A stretch of DNA of 64,000 nucleotides, from positions 124,001 to 188,000 of the forward strand of contig JACTVC010000017.1 in the NCBI GenBank assembly GCA_018417955.1, given 5' to 3'. The notes beneath the pieces were generated by a model, which saw only the letters and a list, made by a program, of their open reading frames with translations, was not told the origin of the DNA and did no database searches. This DNA comes from Laccaria trichodermophora. Lineage: Eukaryota; Basidiomycota; Agaricomycetes; Agaricales; Hydnangiaceae. Positions 14,192 through 26,290 of this stretch are shown piece by piece; the stretch's first letter is position 1; every line of letters begins with the position of its first letter. The position numbers and the translations under genes are program-made.

Positions 14192-15004
14192 TAATCTACC
14201 GAAAATATGACATCCTAGCAGATCTCAAGAAACACTTAGATTACAAAAAAACTACGATACTAATATACCTCAAACCCCCTCCACCACTCAGACCTATCTT
14301 CCCTTCAGATTCTCAGCAACAAACGGCCTGAGCTGTCAAGTAATTGAGTGGCACACAATATGGGAGAAGGAAGGAGAACTCTGTACCGGCAGTCCATGGA
14401 TGGAATAGGTCATGCTACAGCATTGAGGAGTGGTGTTGTCTCTGGCAGCATACAGAGTCTAAGGATGTTGCAGAAGTTGGCGAAGGGATGGTGATGGTAA
14501 GAAGGAAGAGACGTCGGACCGTGACGACGTGGCGGCTGATGGTAGCACCACGTGAGTTGATTATTCGATCAATACAGCCAAACACCTCCACGTCACATTC
14601 TTCTCTTCAACTCTCATCTACCAGCCTTCCCCTCTACCCCGCTTGCTGCATGTACCATGCGGGTGCTGCTGCATTTACTGAAATCATAGCGTGCAGTCAC
14701 ATCGTGTTTTGGACACTTGTTGATGATGGATTGCGACGGGTTCAGGAGGCAATCGGGTGTGTCATTCCATATTCTTGAATTTTCCTCTTATAAATTTCCC
14801 TCTGACAGATTCTCTATGCATCTCTCCAAGCTAGGTAGATTTCCATGAAGTTGGGTAGACTATGTAGTTCAGTAAATTTGCACTTTAGTTGCTAGTTTTG
14901 CCTTGATTGCTCTTTTCTATGACTTTTTCAACTTTTTCGTTTGCTTGCCAATATCTGCTTTTCACAAAATTTGGCCTGGCTTTTTAACTTGCGGCTTTTC
15001 TGCC

Positions 15005-15040
15005 TTTTTCGACTTGTAGTGACTTGCACAAGTCGAAAAA
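15005..15040. repeat. hairpin inverted repeat, 13-bp arms
   Basis: Positions 15005-15017 (TTTTTCGACTTGT) and 15028-15040 (ACAAGTCGAAAAA) are perfect reverse complements around a 10-nt loop. It lies about 290 bp upstream of the GTPase gene. It could be a terminator-like fold or a mobile-element remnant. Confidence 0.65.
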
Positions 15041-15329
15041 AGTAAAATGTGAAAGTCCCGATGCATAACGCGACTTGAAGACGCTGTTGTCAGTATGTTC
15101 GATATCAAGTGTGTACATGGGAATGCTCTATCCTATTGACGCTCATCTACCGTCTAGTTCCTGGAGATCACCCTCCAGCAACCCGCAAAAGGTCATACAT
15201 TTGTTCACTGACCAAAAGCGCTCAATGTAACTTTGTCTTCGCTCAGATTCCAACTGCTCAGCCTGTGATAATTGCGTAAAATTCTCTCTGACTTTATCAC
15301 AGAACTGAGCGCTGACCAGTGACCCTTCA

Positions 15330-16512
15330 ATGATTATTAGGGTGATGGGAGCGACCGGAAGCGGCAAGACCACTGTTCGTAAAATTCAACATAGCACCTT
15401 TGAGTGATACTGACTTTCCCGCAGTTTATCAATCTGATTAGTGGAAGCTCTTTGCGCGTCGGTACTGGACTACACTCTTGCACCGCTGATATCCAAGTTT
15501 CGAGAACGTTCGACTTGGACGGACATTCAGTCATGCTTATCGACACGCCTGGTTTTGATGATACCTCTACATCGGATACGGATATCCTCCGAACAATAGC
15601 TTCATTCCTCGTGACAGCGTATTCAATCTTTCTCTCTTTGAAATTTTCAGCGGAATCTAATCAAAATGGCACAGATATGAGAAAAACACAAAGTTGGCCG
15701 GCGTCATCTACATCCATCGCATCTCTGATAACAGAATGGGCGGGATATCGACACGCAATTTTAGGATGTTTCGGAAGCTCTGCGGTGATGACACCCTAAA
15801 GAATGTTATCCTAATGACCAATATGTGGGGTGAAGTGAGCGAGGAGGTTGGTGCGACCAGAGAGGCTGAGTTATCCAAGGACGACAAGTTTTTTGCACCT
15901 GCACTGCGGAACGGCGCTCGGCTTCTCCGTCATTACAACACCCTAGAATCTGCGGAAAACATCTTGAAGTACGTAATTTCGAACCACCCAGAAGCTCTTC
16001 AAATCCAGCGGGAACTTTTCGAGGAGAAGAAAGCCATCTCTGAAACCGCAGCGGGTGAGATATTGAATGAAGAACTCATGAAACTGGCCAAGAAGCATCA
16101 GGAGGAAATGAAAAAATTGGAAGAAGACATGAGAGGTTCGTTTCAAAGGTTGTTTTCCACGGGCGAAAGCAACTAACGGAGAACTATAGAAGTCATCGAA
16201 GAACGAGATTTGAAAGCCGAAGCAGAACTCAAAGAGGAAAGAAGAAAACGGCAAGCCGAAATGAAGAGGATTGAAGAAAATTCACAGAAGTTGGCGTCCG
16301 ATTACAGCGCAGAACGTGCCAAGTTCGAAAGGCAATTTCAAGAGCAAATGGACGCGGCACGCCAGGAAGCTTTGGAATACCGGCGTAAAATCGAAGACCT
16401 CGAGTCTCGTCTGAAGGGATCGGTTTCTGCTAGCGAAGTGGAGGCCTTGAGGAGAGAGCTTGAAGAGTTGCGCAAGCGTCGAGATGATGGGTCATGGTGC
16501 ACTGTCCAATAG
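15330..16512 (+). CDS. AIG1/septin-like P-loop GTPase with coiled-coil tail
   Basis: Four exons: 15330-15374, 15425-15618, 15675-16135 and 16190-16512. The total is 1023 nt, encoding 340 residues, with phases consistent throughout. The P-loop GATGSGKTT ends exon 1 and is followed by FINLISGSS. The G3 motif is DTPGFDD. After the second intron comes YEKNTKLAGVIYIHRISD, the strand after switch II, and then VILMTNMW in the usual place of the G4 base-recognition motif. From about residue 215 to the end the sequence is a charged coiled coil rich in Glu, Lys and Arg. The family, common and expanded in agaricomycetes, resembles plant and animal AIG1/GIMAP GTPases. GTP binding is well supported by motifs; the cellular role is not known. 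The first ATG sits just before the P-loop with an in-frame stop upstream, so a longer N terminus is unlikely. Confidence 0.88.
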
Positions 16513-16801
16513 ACACAGTTACTGAATGAACAACGAACAAAGTACTCCGTGAACTGAAGACGATTATATGCTTGTCAGAGGACAGCGTAGGTAAACAATG
16601 CGTAAGGTTAAAAGTCATCCTTGTCCATGTATCGTGCAAAAGAAATGTATACTGCGCAGTCCGACTGGGCAAAGATGTTCCATTCCAGAAGTCCAAAAAC
16701 TCCCCCACGCAAAAAGAAAAGTGTTTCAAAGTCAAAGGTGTAATTGAGGTAAGTCCGAGATGCGAATGGGTATGAAGAGAGCTCGCATTGCGTGGGATAG
16801 T

Positions 16802-18180
16802 TTAGCAATGTCCAGCACTCGGGGCACTTGGCTTCATGCAATCAAAAAAGTCTGTGAAGGACGGTGTTGATGTGAACAGATACTTTGTGCAACTCACGGA
16901 TTGCTGAGCCTTGGCGTTGCTAACCCGTTGGTATGGCGGCATACCCAGACACTCCGCCACCGTGACGAGTCGGTATCCAGCGCTTTGGAGCTTGTGGACA
17001 GCGTATGGAACAACTTGATGGCTTTAAGAAACATTCAGATGCAGGAAAAACATAGTGAGGAGTAGCCACTTACGCGGAGGATTCTAGAGGAATACAGAAT
17101 TAGGTGGGTGACTTGACAAAAACGAGACATTATAACTTGCCTACGATCTCGTGCTCGAGAGATAAAGTAGTGTTGGGCCGTCGCTCAACCAGTGCATCGT
17201 AATTGGCCATTTGGGTAGCTGGTGACGCACCCGTAGAATCACCTGAGCTACACGGTAGCTGTAGGCGGAGCTCCTAGCGAAATATATATATGAGGGGAAA
17301 CGCACTCGAAATCCCAGAGAACGACAGATTGTCCTCGGGAAGCAGCAACTTCCAAGACGACATCATTATATTCTCCATACGCTAAAATCAAGTTGAGGGA
17401 AGGGCCTGGATTTTAACTTTTAACGTAATGATGTCTTACGAGGGCGCATGAATGCGGGGAGTGCCCCGGTTATCTGTTCGATTGCCTCTGGTACAGAACA
17501 CGAAGCAATCAAAGTGTTGAAAGTTATCCCAAAATGAAGAGCATACGATCAATTTGGGACATCTCAGTCACAACCGAGGGGAATTCAGTCAACGCGAAAT
17601 GAAGGATGAAGATGCGAGCTTACCTTGAGCTTGTGTAAGCGAATTGAGATGAGAATGAGACCAAGTATGAGAGGCTATCTGCATCCCATTGTTGTAGGCG
17701 TAGAGAACGTTATCGATGGAGTTTTGGTCGTAGATACAACCCCCTGCGTTCAAGATACCTAAGGCCTGGAAACGAGGGACGAAGACATGGGAACACACAG
17801 TTTCGGCCGTCTGCATGATTCTAATATTAGCGAGAAAATCGTGAATTGAGAGAGGACAGACTAAAGAAGAAAGTGCCGGTAGCTCCAGCTGCTTTCAGAG
17901 TGGCCACAATATCCCTTCTGCAATGAGATTGAGAGGACTTCCATGGTTAAAGGACAGTCGTACAAGTAGAGGAATGGTCCATCATCCTAGAAAGTGAGCA
18001 GATCAGCGCATCGTCACCCATCAGAGAATTCGCCTCCCATACAAAACTGAGCGCAACGGTATTAGGAACAGTACAATGAGAAATGATTCGCGCCTTCTCC
18101 TGCCGCCTCTGGTGAGGGAAGGCTGAAGCGAGAGCGATTTGGCAGATCGTAAGAAAAATCGTGAAAAACATTGGGGGCAT
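16802..18180 (-). CDS. chitin deacetylase, CE4 family (copy A, damaged splice site)
   Basis: Exons: 18043-18180, 17964-17986, 17862-17917, 17799-17810, 17624-17743, 17440-17487, 17306-17381, 17141-17247, 17074-17083, 16898-17021 and 16802-16831. Exon sizes match copy B at 21.3 kb almost exactly. A signal peptide (MPPMFFTIFLTICQIALASA) precedes the polysaccharide deacetylase fold: DDGP (metal Asp), GTFFF-NGRNWGCIYD, SHTWSH (metal His pair), RPPYGEYND, WDFDSGDS and LSLEHE. The enzyme removes acetyl groups from chitin at the wall. The 27-nt exon present in copy B survives at 17547-17573, but its acceptor reads GG instead of AG. Skipping it keeps frame and loses nine residues, giving 247 residues; using the only nearby AG gives a stop. 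So copy A is either a shortened enzyme or a decaying gene. A TATATA box lies about 40 bp upstream of the start. Confidence 0.85.
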
Positions 18181-18879
18181 AAGGTGGCGGGTTGAAAAGA
18201 AGACGTCCTGTTCTGTGCGTATATAGGGACGAGCGGCAATTAAGGGATTTCCCAGACCACAAGAAAAACTGCACCAAGAAGCACCGAGGACACGCTGCGT
18301 CTCTGAATCGCAACTCTTGGCAGGCAACATCAATTTGGGCTTGTACAGGTGTGGTCAGGCGCTGATGATGTAATGGATGTAACATGGCACGTACTCGATT
18401 TTGAGAGCTACGACGGGCTGTCGAATCGTCCGTAGGTCAACGTTGAACGTTGAACGGCGGAGGGAAAGGCGACTGAGTATCCCGAGACTTTCTTCGGGAA
18501 TGCATGGCATAGGGACAATCCCTCACAAGAATCGGCCAAGAGAATCCAGAACTTTGCGGTCTTTCGAGGCGTTGCTCACGCGTTGTACGTATAGTGCCTG
18601 CAGGCAGCACACGATGTGTCACTGTTAAGTTCACGGGAAAGCGTGACAGACATTGTCACAATATGTGATGTGACAATTGCCTACCCGGGCCGACAGAACT
18701 GCAATCGGCCGGTTCGCTCCGAAACCTTCAGACTTGCAGGTCCCTCGGACTCTCTCTACCTTTTCCTCTGAGGATGGCAAGATTATTTCAAATGCGAGTC
18801 ATGTACTCCTGAAGATTCAAACGATCATCTACCCCAAATCCACTCCTCGTTTTAAATACCGGAAAGGTTTGATTTCATT
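18181..18879. other. spacer between copy A promoter and oxygenase 3' end
   Basis: No gene seen. It contains a small palindrome near 18653-18678 (TTGTCACA and TGTGACAA) and two direct copies of AACGTTGAACG near 18440. Confidence 0.5.
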
Positions 18880-20433
18880 TCAATAGAGCGCCTCTAGTCG
18901 CTTCATGACGTACTCCTTTGCCTGTGCTTCAGATCAAACCCTGGCCAACCCCATTAGAAAAAGGACGAACTGAAATAGGTTCATAGCGCTTTGGCCGCTC
19001 GTACGACCATGTTCCAGGAATGCAGTCAACAACAGTCGAAAGATCCTGGGCCCGGTGGCAAATGTGAATTAGAACAGCAGCAAGCTCGCTGGTTCACTTA
19101 CAGCGCAACAGAACTGAATTTTGAGAATGTTAACCTTGGTACTTCAAGTCGTCAATTGAATATCACTCACGTAAGGTATGGAATAACGGTCTGGAATTAT
19201 ACCGCCCGAATTTATGGTTTGAGGCGCTCCCACACGATGAATTGTACTCCTGATTGTGTCATTGGACCCTACGACGATAAGAAGGTGAGCAGAGGCGGAG
19301 GAATAGCGAAGTGTTCAAACTTGCAGCGCATCATGAAGTCTCCAGCATTCACTACGACCGATCCAGCAACAGGTGGAACGGGCTAGACAGAAAAAATGGT
19401 CAGCGTCCACTAGCGTAGATAAACATATCACTTCACATTGAAGCGACCACGATCGTTTGGATCTTCGACTTCCAGGCCACCCACTGAATCTTGGAACAAG
19501 AACTTTGTAAAAAGTTGACATCGTTTACGGCGATACCTGGACGATAACAAGTTCATACCGTCAGGGTTCCGAAATCTGAATGTGCTCCAATGCGCGTTGC
19601 CACATCATTCTGTATGTCCTTGGCCGAAATGCTAGATGTTTGTTATCAACGAGCTATGACGTCACGTCGCCCTGTAAACTTTACCGGGGGTAATGGAGTA
19701 ACCGCAGCTGATTGTCAGGGGCAGTGTGGAAAGGCAAGAAGTAGTCCTCCGGAAGAGATAGTCCTAGAGCGATTGCTTTGAGAACAGATTTTTGGAGCTC
19801 GTAGCAGTCCTTGTTTCGCATTTAATCAGCAAAAGTAAATGCTGCAGTCGCGGGTGGAAATACCCAAAAGAACTCGAGGCAGGCCTCTTTGAAACCGGGG
19901 AGAACACCCTCTGGAAGCCATATGTTCGGCATAACCTCGTCATTCTCGCGCCCTGATTCGAAACTCTCCTTCACGTCGGGGGCCTTGGCGCGATGCGCTT
20001 CGAGTGCTGTTTCATCATAAATATGTTGAGATACCTTCTCCTTTGAAACGGGGGAGTATCCTAGAACTCAATCAGATATATGTATGGTTATATCCAGAGA
20101 TCGGATGGAAATACCTCTGTGATGACTCCCCGATTCTGGATGGGGAGCTAGTAACTTAATCTCCTCCGGCAGAGAGAAGAATCGCTTTGCCTGTCACAAA
20201 TGTGAGCAACGGAAGAAGCTGTAGTGTGGGCGAGGAAAGCGTACCAATTCGAACATAGTCTTAACTTTCTCTTGAGAAATCGGGTGGTTCGTCAGGTAGA
20301 CGAAACCTGTAGATATAAATGATTTCACGAGCGCTTCAGCTACCCCTTGTTTATCTGAGCCATTGAGGAATGGGCCAAAGTCGACGACCTTGACAGCAGA
20401 GCCCTCCGTCTCTTCATGATCTGTTACTGTCAT
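18880..20433 (-). CDS. isopenicillin N synthase-like 2-oxoglutarate/Fe(II) dioxygenase
   Basis: Eleven exons: 20245-20433, 20115-20190, 19864-20060, 19685-19809, 19559-19631, 19437-19502, 19325-19382, 19171-19268, 19102-19113, 18971-19045 and 18880-18921. Total 1011 nt, 336 residues, all in phase. The N-terminal DIOX_N part includes VVDFGPFL, STGFVYLTNHPI and AKRFFSLPEEIK. The catalytic core has AHSDFGTLT (iron His and Asp), STIHRV (distal His) and RYSIPYF (Arg-x-Ser that holds 2-oxoglutarate). The end, PISAKEYVMKRLEALY, is typical of fungal members. These enzymes hydroxylate or desaturate small molecules; the substrate cannot be read from sequence. One exon is only 12 nt, and the intron after exon 7 starts with GCAAGT, a GC-AG intron. 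I chose ATG 20433; in-frame codons upstream belong to the leader. Confidence 0.88.
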
Positions 20434-21286
20434 ATTTTGACGCTGATCGCAGCCTGTCGCAGCAACTGGGATGAGAGCGAGGTTGGAACTTCGAGGGAGA
20501 GTTGTGTGGGAAAATTCGGTAGCTGATCGGTGATTCGGTTGCAAGTAAAAGCCCATTTTTAGCCTGAGATTGTGACCGAAGAACCCACAAGATACTGACC
20601 CCTTCGAGTAGTCCTACTTGTACTGACAATAGAAATTTGGGAGCAGAGATAAGGGAGTGATCAGCCGAAAAACGGGCGCTCAGAATCAGACATTGGAGAG
20701 CGCCACACTTCGCAAGTTCAGCATCGCAGATTCGCATTCGCAAGGCAAGTGATCGACAATGCTGTAGCAACGCCACTGCCATATTTTTCGAGAGATATTT
20801 GCCCCCTAAATAATTAACATTTACCGATCTCAACTCATGGGTTTTGTGAAGTCCTGGGTCGGGATCGAAGGATTTGCCACCTCAGGGGTTCCTGTTGTTG
20901 TGCTATTTCTATCTATCGGAAGCAACTAAAAATAGACTTGAAGTTCTATTAATAGCGTGTGCCGAACACATGCACCTTCCACCTGCACCTTTCCCTCCAC
21001 CACCATATGATTCTCCAAATGGAATCCTCGTCAAATGCAACGGGAGTGTTGTCATGCTGGTTACCATTTCTTTACACGTTATATCTAGCTCTGTCCGTGG
21101 GTTTGAAGCTATGCAGCTAGAACCTGAATTTCAGTACTCATCGGATCATTAGGCGCCTCGTGCCTCGGCAACGTCAGCATTTTCCCTTGGGGATGAGGGC
21201 ACATTTACATTTCCCTTTAATCATGGCCATAAATACCCTCGCCCTTCTCCATGAGCTACTTGGTCTTCGCCCACATCAGACCCCAC
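20434..21286. other. divergent promoter region
   Basis: This 850-bp spacer separates the diverging oxygenase and chitin deacetylase copy B. I see no gene. A CATAAATA box lies about 50 bp upstream of the copy B start. Confidence 0.5.
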
Positions 21287-22644
21287 ATGTTCTTTGTGAT
21301 TGGTCTGACGATCCTTCTTGTCGCTTTCACTTGCCAAGCTGCTCCTCAACAGAAGAGACAACAAAAAGCACAAGTGGTTTACTCATGCACCGTTCCTAAT
21401 ACCGCTGCTCTGACTTTCGTACGTCCTACAACTATCTGACTGATGACAATCACTGATTAGCCAGGATGACGGACCGTATATCTACCTGTACGGCCATCAC
21501 CTCTCCCAATTGCCCCCGCTGAATTCCCATATAATAGGCCAGATGTTGTGGATGCCCTAGTTGCGGCTGGGGTCAAGGGCACTTTTTTCTTTAGTAAATC
21601 CTTCCTAGTCCCCATTTGATTTTCGAGTTTCTGACCCTGCCAAAAGACGGCCAGAACTGTACGCTTCCCTGAATGTATCTACTTCATTTAGGTCTTACAA
21701 GTATTCGACATAGGGGGTTGCATCTATACTCCAGCCATGGTGAGCAACGTCCTCTACGCGTACAACCACGGGATGCAGGTCGCTTCTCATACCTGGTCAC
21801 ACCCTTACCTTACGTCACTCTCTCAAGATCAAGGTACGTTTCACATCGAATCTCACAACGTTACTTACTATCTGCCCAGTCGTATCTCAAATGTCCCAAA
21901 TTGACCGTATGGATTTCATTTTTTATGATGAAGTTCCTCCCGAAGTAGTTTGTTAGTGGCGATTGAGCAAATAACTGGTGCTTTACCTGCGTTTAATCGC
22001 CCTCGTGAGTGATGATTAATTTCTACATACCCCCTTTTGACATTATGCACTTGAAGCGTATGGCGCGTCCAATGACGGAGTGTTGCAAGCGGCCGCGGCT
22101 CGTAACCAAACTGTGGTTGTTTGGGATTTCGAGTGGGTCATCGTCAGAATCTTTCAAGGAAGCCGGAACCGCTCAAAATATTTGCATTGGGTCCTACTAG
22201 CTCAGGAGACAGTACTGGTGCTTCGCCCGCTCAACAAATGGCTAGTTACGATGCATTGGTAGCGCGTCGCCCCAACACCGTATTGTCTCTCGAACACGAG
22301 GTCTATGGCGAGTTTGATATTTCCTACCTTTCATTCGCTGCTCATGTTTTCCTTCCAGAAACGTCTGCGTAAGTTGTCTTCCCAAATACTCCCAATTATT
22401 CGTCATGACTTCTTTTACAAGTCACCAAGTTATTCCATACGCTATCCAGAAGCTGAAAGGCGCCGGTTATAACCTCGTCACGGTCGCGGATTGCCTCGGC
22501 ATGCAGCCCTACCAGTCCGTTACCACTCCCATGGCTCAACAAGCTGTGAGTTGCACCAAATACCTCATTAGCATACCGCCCTCCTTCACGGATTTTTTCA
22601 ATTGCATGAAGCCGGGAAACGTTCCCAGTACCTGGCATTGCTGA
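21287..22644 (+). CDS. chitin deacetylase, CE4 family (copy B, intact)
   Basis: Twelve exons: 21287-21418, 21465-21487, 21538-21593, 21647-21658, 21714-21833, 21880-21906, 21957-22004, 22057-22132, 22201-22307, 22359-22368, 22422-22545 and 22612-22644. Total 768 nt, 255 residues. I chose ATG 21287 because it starts a clean signal peptide (MFFVIGLTILLVAFTCQA) that aligns with copy A; ATG 21251 is in frame too. All CE4 motifs are present: DDGPYIYL, GTFFF-NGQNWGCIY, SHTWSH, RPPYG, WDFDSGDS and LSLEHEVYE. The protein is secreted and should convert chitin to chitosan. Exons of 12 and 10 nt and an intron that begins GCGAGT are shared with copy A, so the gene structure predates the duplication. The C terminus is short, with no GPI or chitin-binding domain. 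Confidence 0.9.
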
Positions 22645-23305
22645 TAGTTAACGAAGACTTGGATGGACGAAGAACACTTTATGACGATCTTACACGGACC
22701 ACTGTTATACCTTTCATTAGATTTACGCTTGCACTTGGGAAGGAACTTTTCGGACTGTCGAAATTCACATGAACACGAGTAGGATAGAATATACATATTC
22801 TCGGACGGTATCTTGGACTGCCACCTTTGGATATTTTTCTGTATCATTTATCGTCCAGGTCTTTCAAGGAGTTGAGCCCAAAATCAAAGACGTTGCTCAT
22901 GTTCACTCTCAATATTTAAAATCAGCACTAAGTACACCTCGACATTCGGAAGGTTCCCTACAAATTATACCCATGCATCAAGGCTTTGAGTTTCACCTCT
23001 AAGACTCACAAAGGGCTGTAGACGACGATCGAAGCAGCTTTTTTGGAGACCCTGGAATTATCCCGTTATTTTGACCTTTGAACCGCTCTGCGGGAGTATT
23101 GCCACTGGATGTTCGGGGAAGATTTATGGAACGGAGCAGATATCCGAAGTTAGAAATTAAGATCGTCGCCTGAAACCTGGGTTTGAAGAGAGCCCAAGAG
23201 TTAATGCGCACGAGAACGCAGAAAGCACCTGCACAAGATAAAATAGTATAATCCGCATTCAAAATCTATTTGGGGCAAATCTAACACGTTGAGTCACAAT
23301 CCACC
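22645..23305. other. intergenic, convergent 3' ends
   Basis: Spacer between the 3' ends of chitin deacetylase B and the Old Yellow Enzyme gene. No gene or repeat seen. Confidence 0.5.
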
Positions 23306-24609
<1,304 letters not shown>

Positions 24610-25978
24610 CGTCTGTAGTACCTGGGATGTCGTTATTGGTGTATTATGATACTGAGGGGTGGAATTTAAAGAGTGCGAAGAGAAGCTGCTGAATAATGCT
24701 GGCAAAAGGCTTTCTAAGCCATCGTAGTCAGCTCGGGCACGCAATCTGATGTGATCGCCGTAGATTGGCCGTAGAGGCGATATTCCTGTCACTAAGGAAC
24801 ATGCTCCCCTCCGTTCCTTTTCTTCCAAGTCGTGTTACTCGTCTACCTTAAGTGTTTCGTCAATAAGGTGGTTCGATGACCAACGTTGAGGAAGACGGGC
24901 TTACCAATCACGGAGCCGACATCCCCGATTTGAAATTGCTGCCATGTTAATGTTGATTATGATTGGCAAGGAGTAAAGCTAGTAAAGCTTTGAAGGCTGA
25001 GGGGAGTTGGGCAGAATAGAGGGGGGAAGTGGCGACGAAAAAGGTGGGAAAGTTGAAATGAAAATTCCAGGAGAAGAGTAAAGCACCAGGGGGTCACTAG
25101 GAGTACGTAGAGAGGAACGGTCTTGGGAACGATACAGGACCTGATTCAAGTGAAAAATCAATTGTCGAATAGAAAAGAAAGAAGCACTTACCAGCTACTA
25201 CCGCTCCACCCCCATCTCCACCATTGTCATACTCGTTGCTCACCAAGCTAGCAATGATTTGGTTGGATCCGTCAACCCAGCGTAAGTTCGATCCCTATGA
25301 GGGCACCAGATATAGTCGGGGTCCTTCACAACTTAAGTATATGTGCTTTTGACCCTACTTTGTTTTCGAGGTCTCTGAGCCAAAGATGCGGCTGCTGGTC
25401 TATGCGGTCCAAGAAAAGTTCGTATGGTTGTGTTTGGCTATTCTGTCTGGCGCAAGTAAGTATGCACAAACACCCTTTCGCTTTCAACATTGTTTCCGAG
25501 TCAACAGTTCTTTCTACGACGGCCCCTGGACGACACCATTCAACTAGCGACATATAAGAAGCTGTAAATAATGAGGATGTACATATGTAAGTGTTGTGTA
25601 AGTGTAATATAATTTCGTCTACAATGTCAATGCTCACGATTTATCCTAAATTCCAATCATGCATGAGTCATGCGTCATGCATCACTGTGGCTGAGATTGG
25701 GGTTGGTCGATATCGTCGGACCATCGCATAGGACGGGGTGAGCGTAATGAGAGTGTGGTAGATACAAGAGTGTGGTGGATACAAGGACTAAAGTGGCGGC
25801 GCTCATTGGCGTCCATCTCACGATTTGTTCCCTCCTGTCTCAGGCTTCCTCCCTCGTGGAGCCTTTCCTCTGGTAGACACCGTAGAGTGCCACGCAAGCA
25901 AATACGTGGGCTAACTCGGTTTTGAAGTTATGTACCTTATGTATATACTAAATAGCCGTATTTATCGAAGATGATGAT

Positions 25979-26141
25979 TTTACAGCCATGTGCGGAACAT
26001 AGGGCGCGGCAATTTCAAGCCGAATGGACGACTCTTGAGCGTGCTACATAGATAATACTTTGCAACTACATAAATCTGTTTGTTTATTTTGCGAAAAAAA
26101 AAAAAATCATGCCGCGCCCTATGTTCCGCACATGGCTGTAA
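25979..26141. repeat. perfect 33-bp inverted repeat around a 97-bp spacer
   Basis: Positions 25979-26011 and 26109-26141 are perfect reverse complements; the core is CATGTGCGGAACATAGGGCG. The spacer is AT-rich and ends in a run of 13 A. No ORF lies inside. It looks like a young fold-back element or MITE. Confidence 0.85.
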
Positions 26142-26290
26142 ATGAAATCAACACAGCCGGCAACATCCAAGGCGATACAGTACTGTACCATTGGCTCAGG
26201 AAAAAAAGTAAATGTCGTGACGACGGTATGGGCAAAATTTTAATGGCATAATACATATGCGTATCTACATAACCTAGTGCGTGAAAATCA

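Larger units (their letters stand above)
9938..15329. other. gene-poor stretch
   Basis: I find no gene with splice-consistent exons. A minus-strand frame at 10003-10239 has plausible composition but no partner exon. Other frames are short and change frame often, as in decayed transposon or intergenic DNA. The only clear structures are two hairpins, listed separately. Confidence 0.45.

Noticed and set aside
18991..19386. 131-codon plus-strand frame
   Set aside because: It is the antisense shadow of oxygenase exons 7-10.
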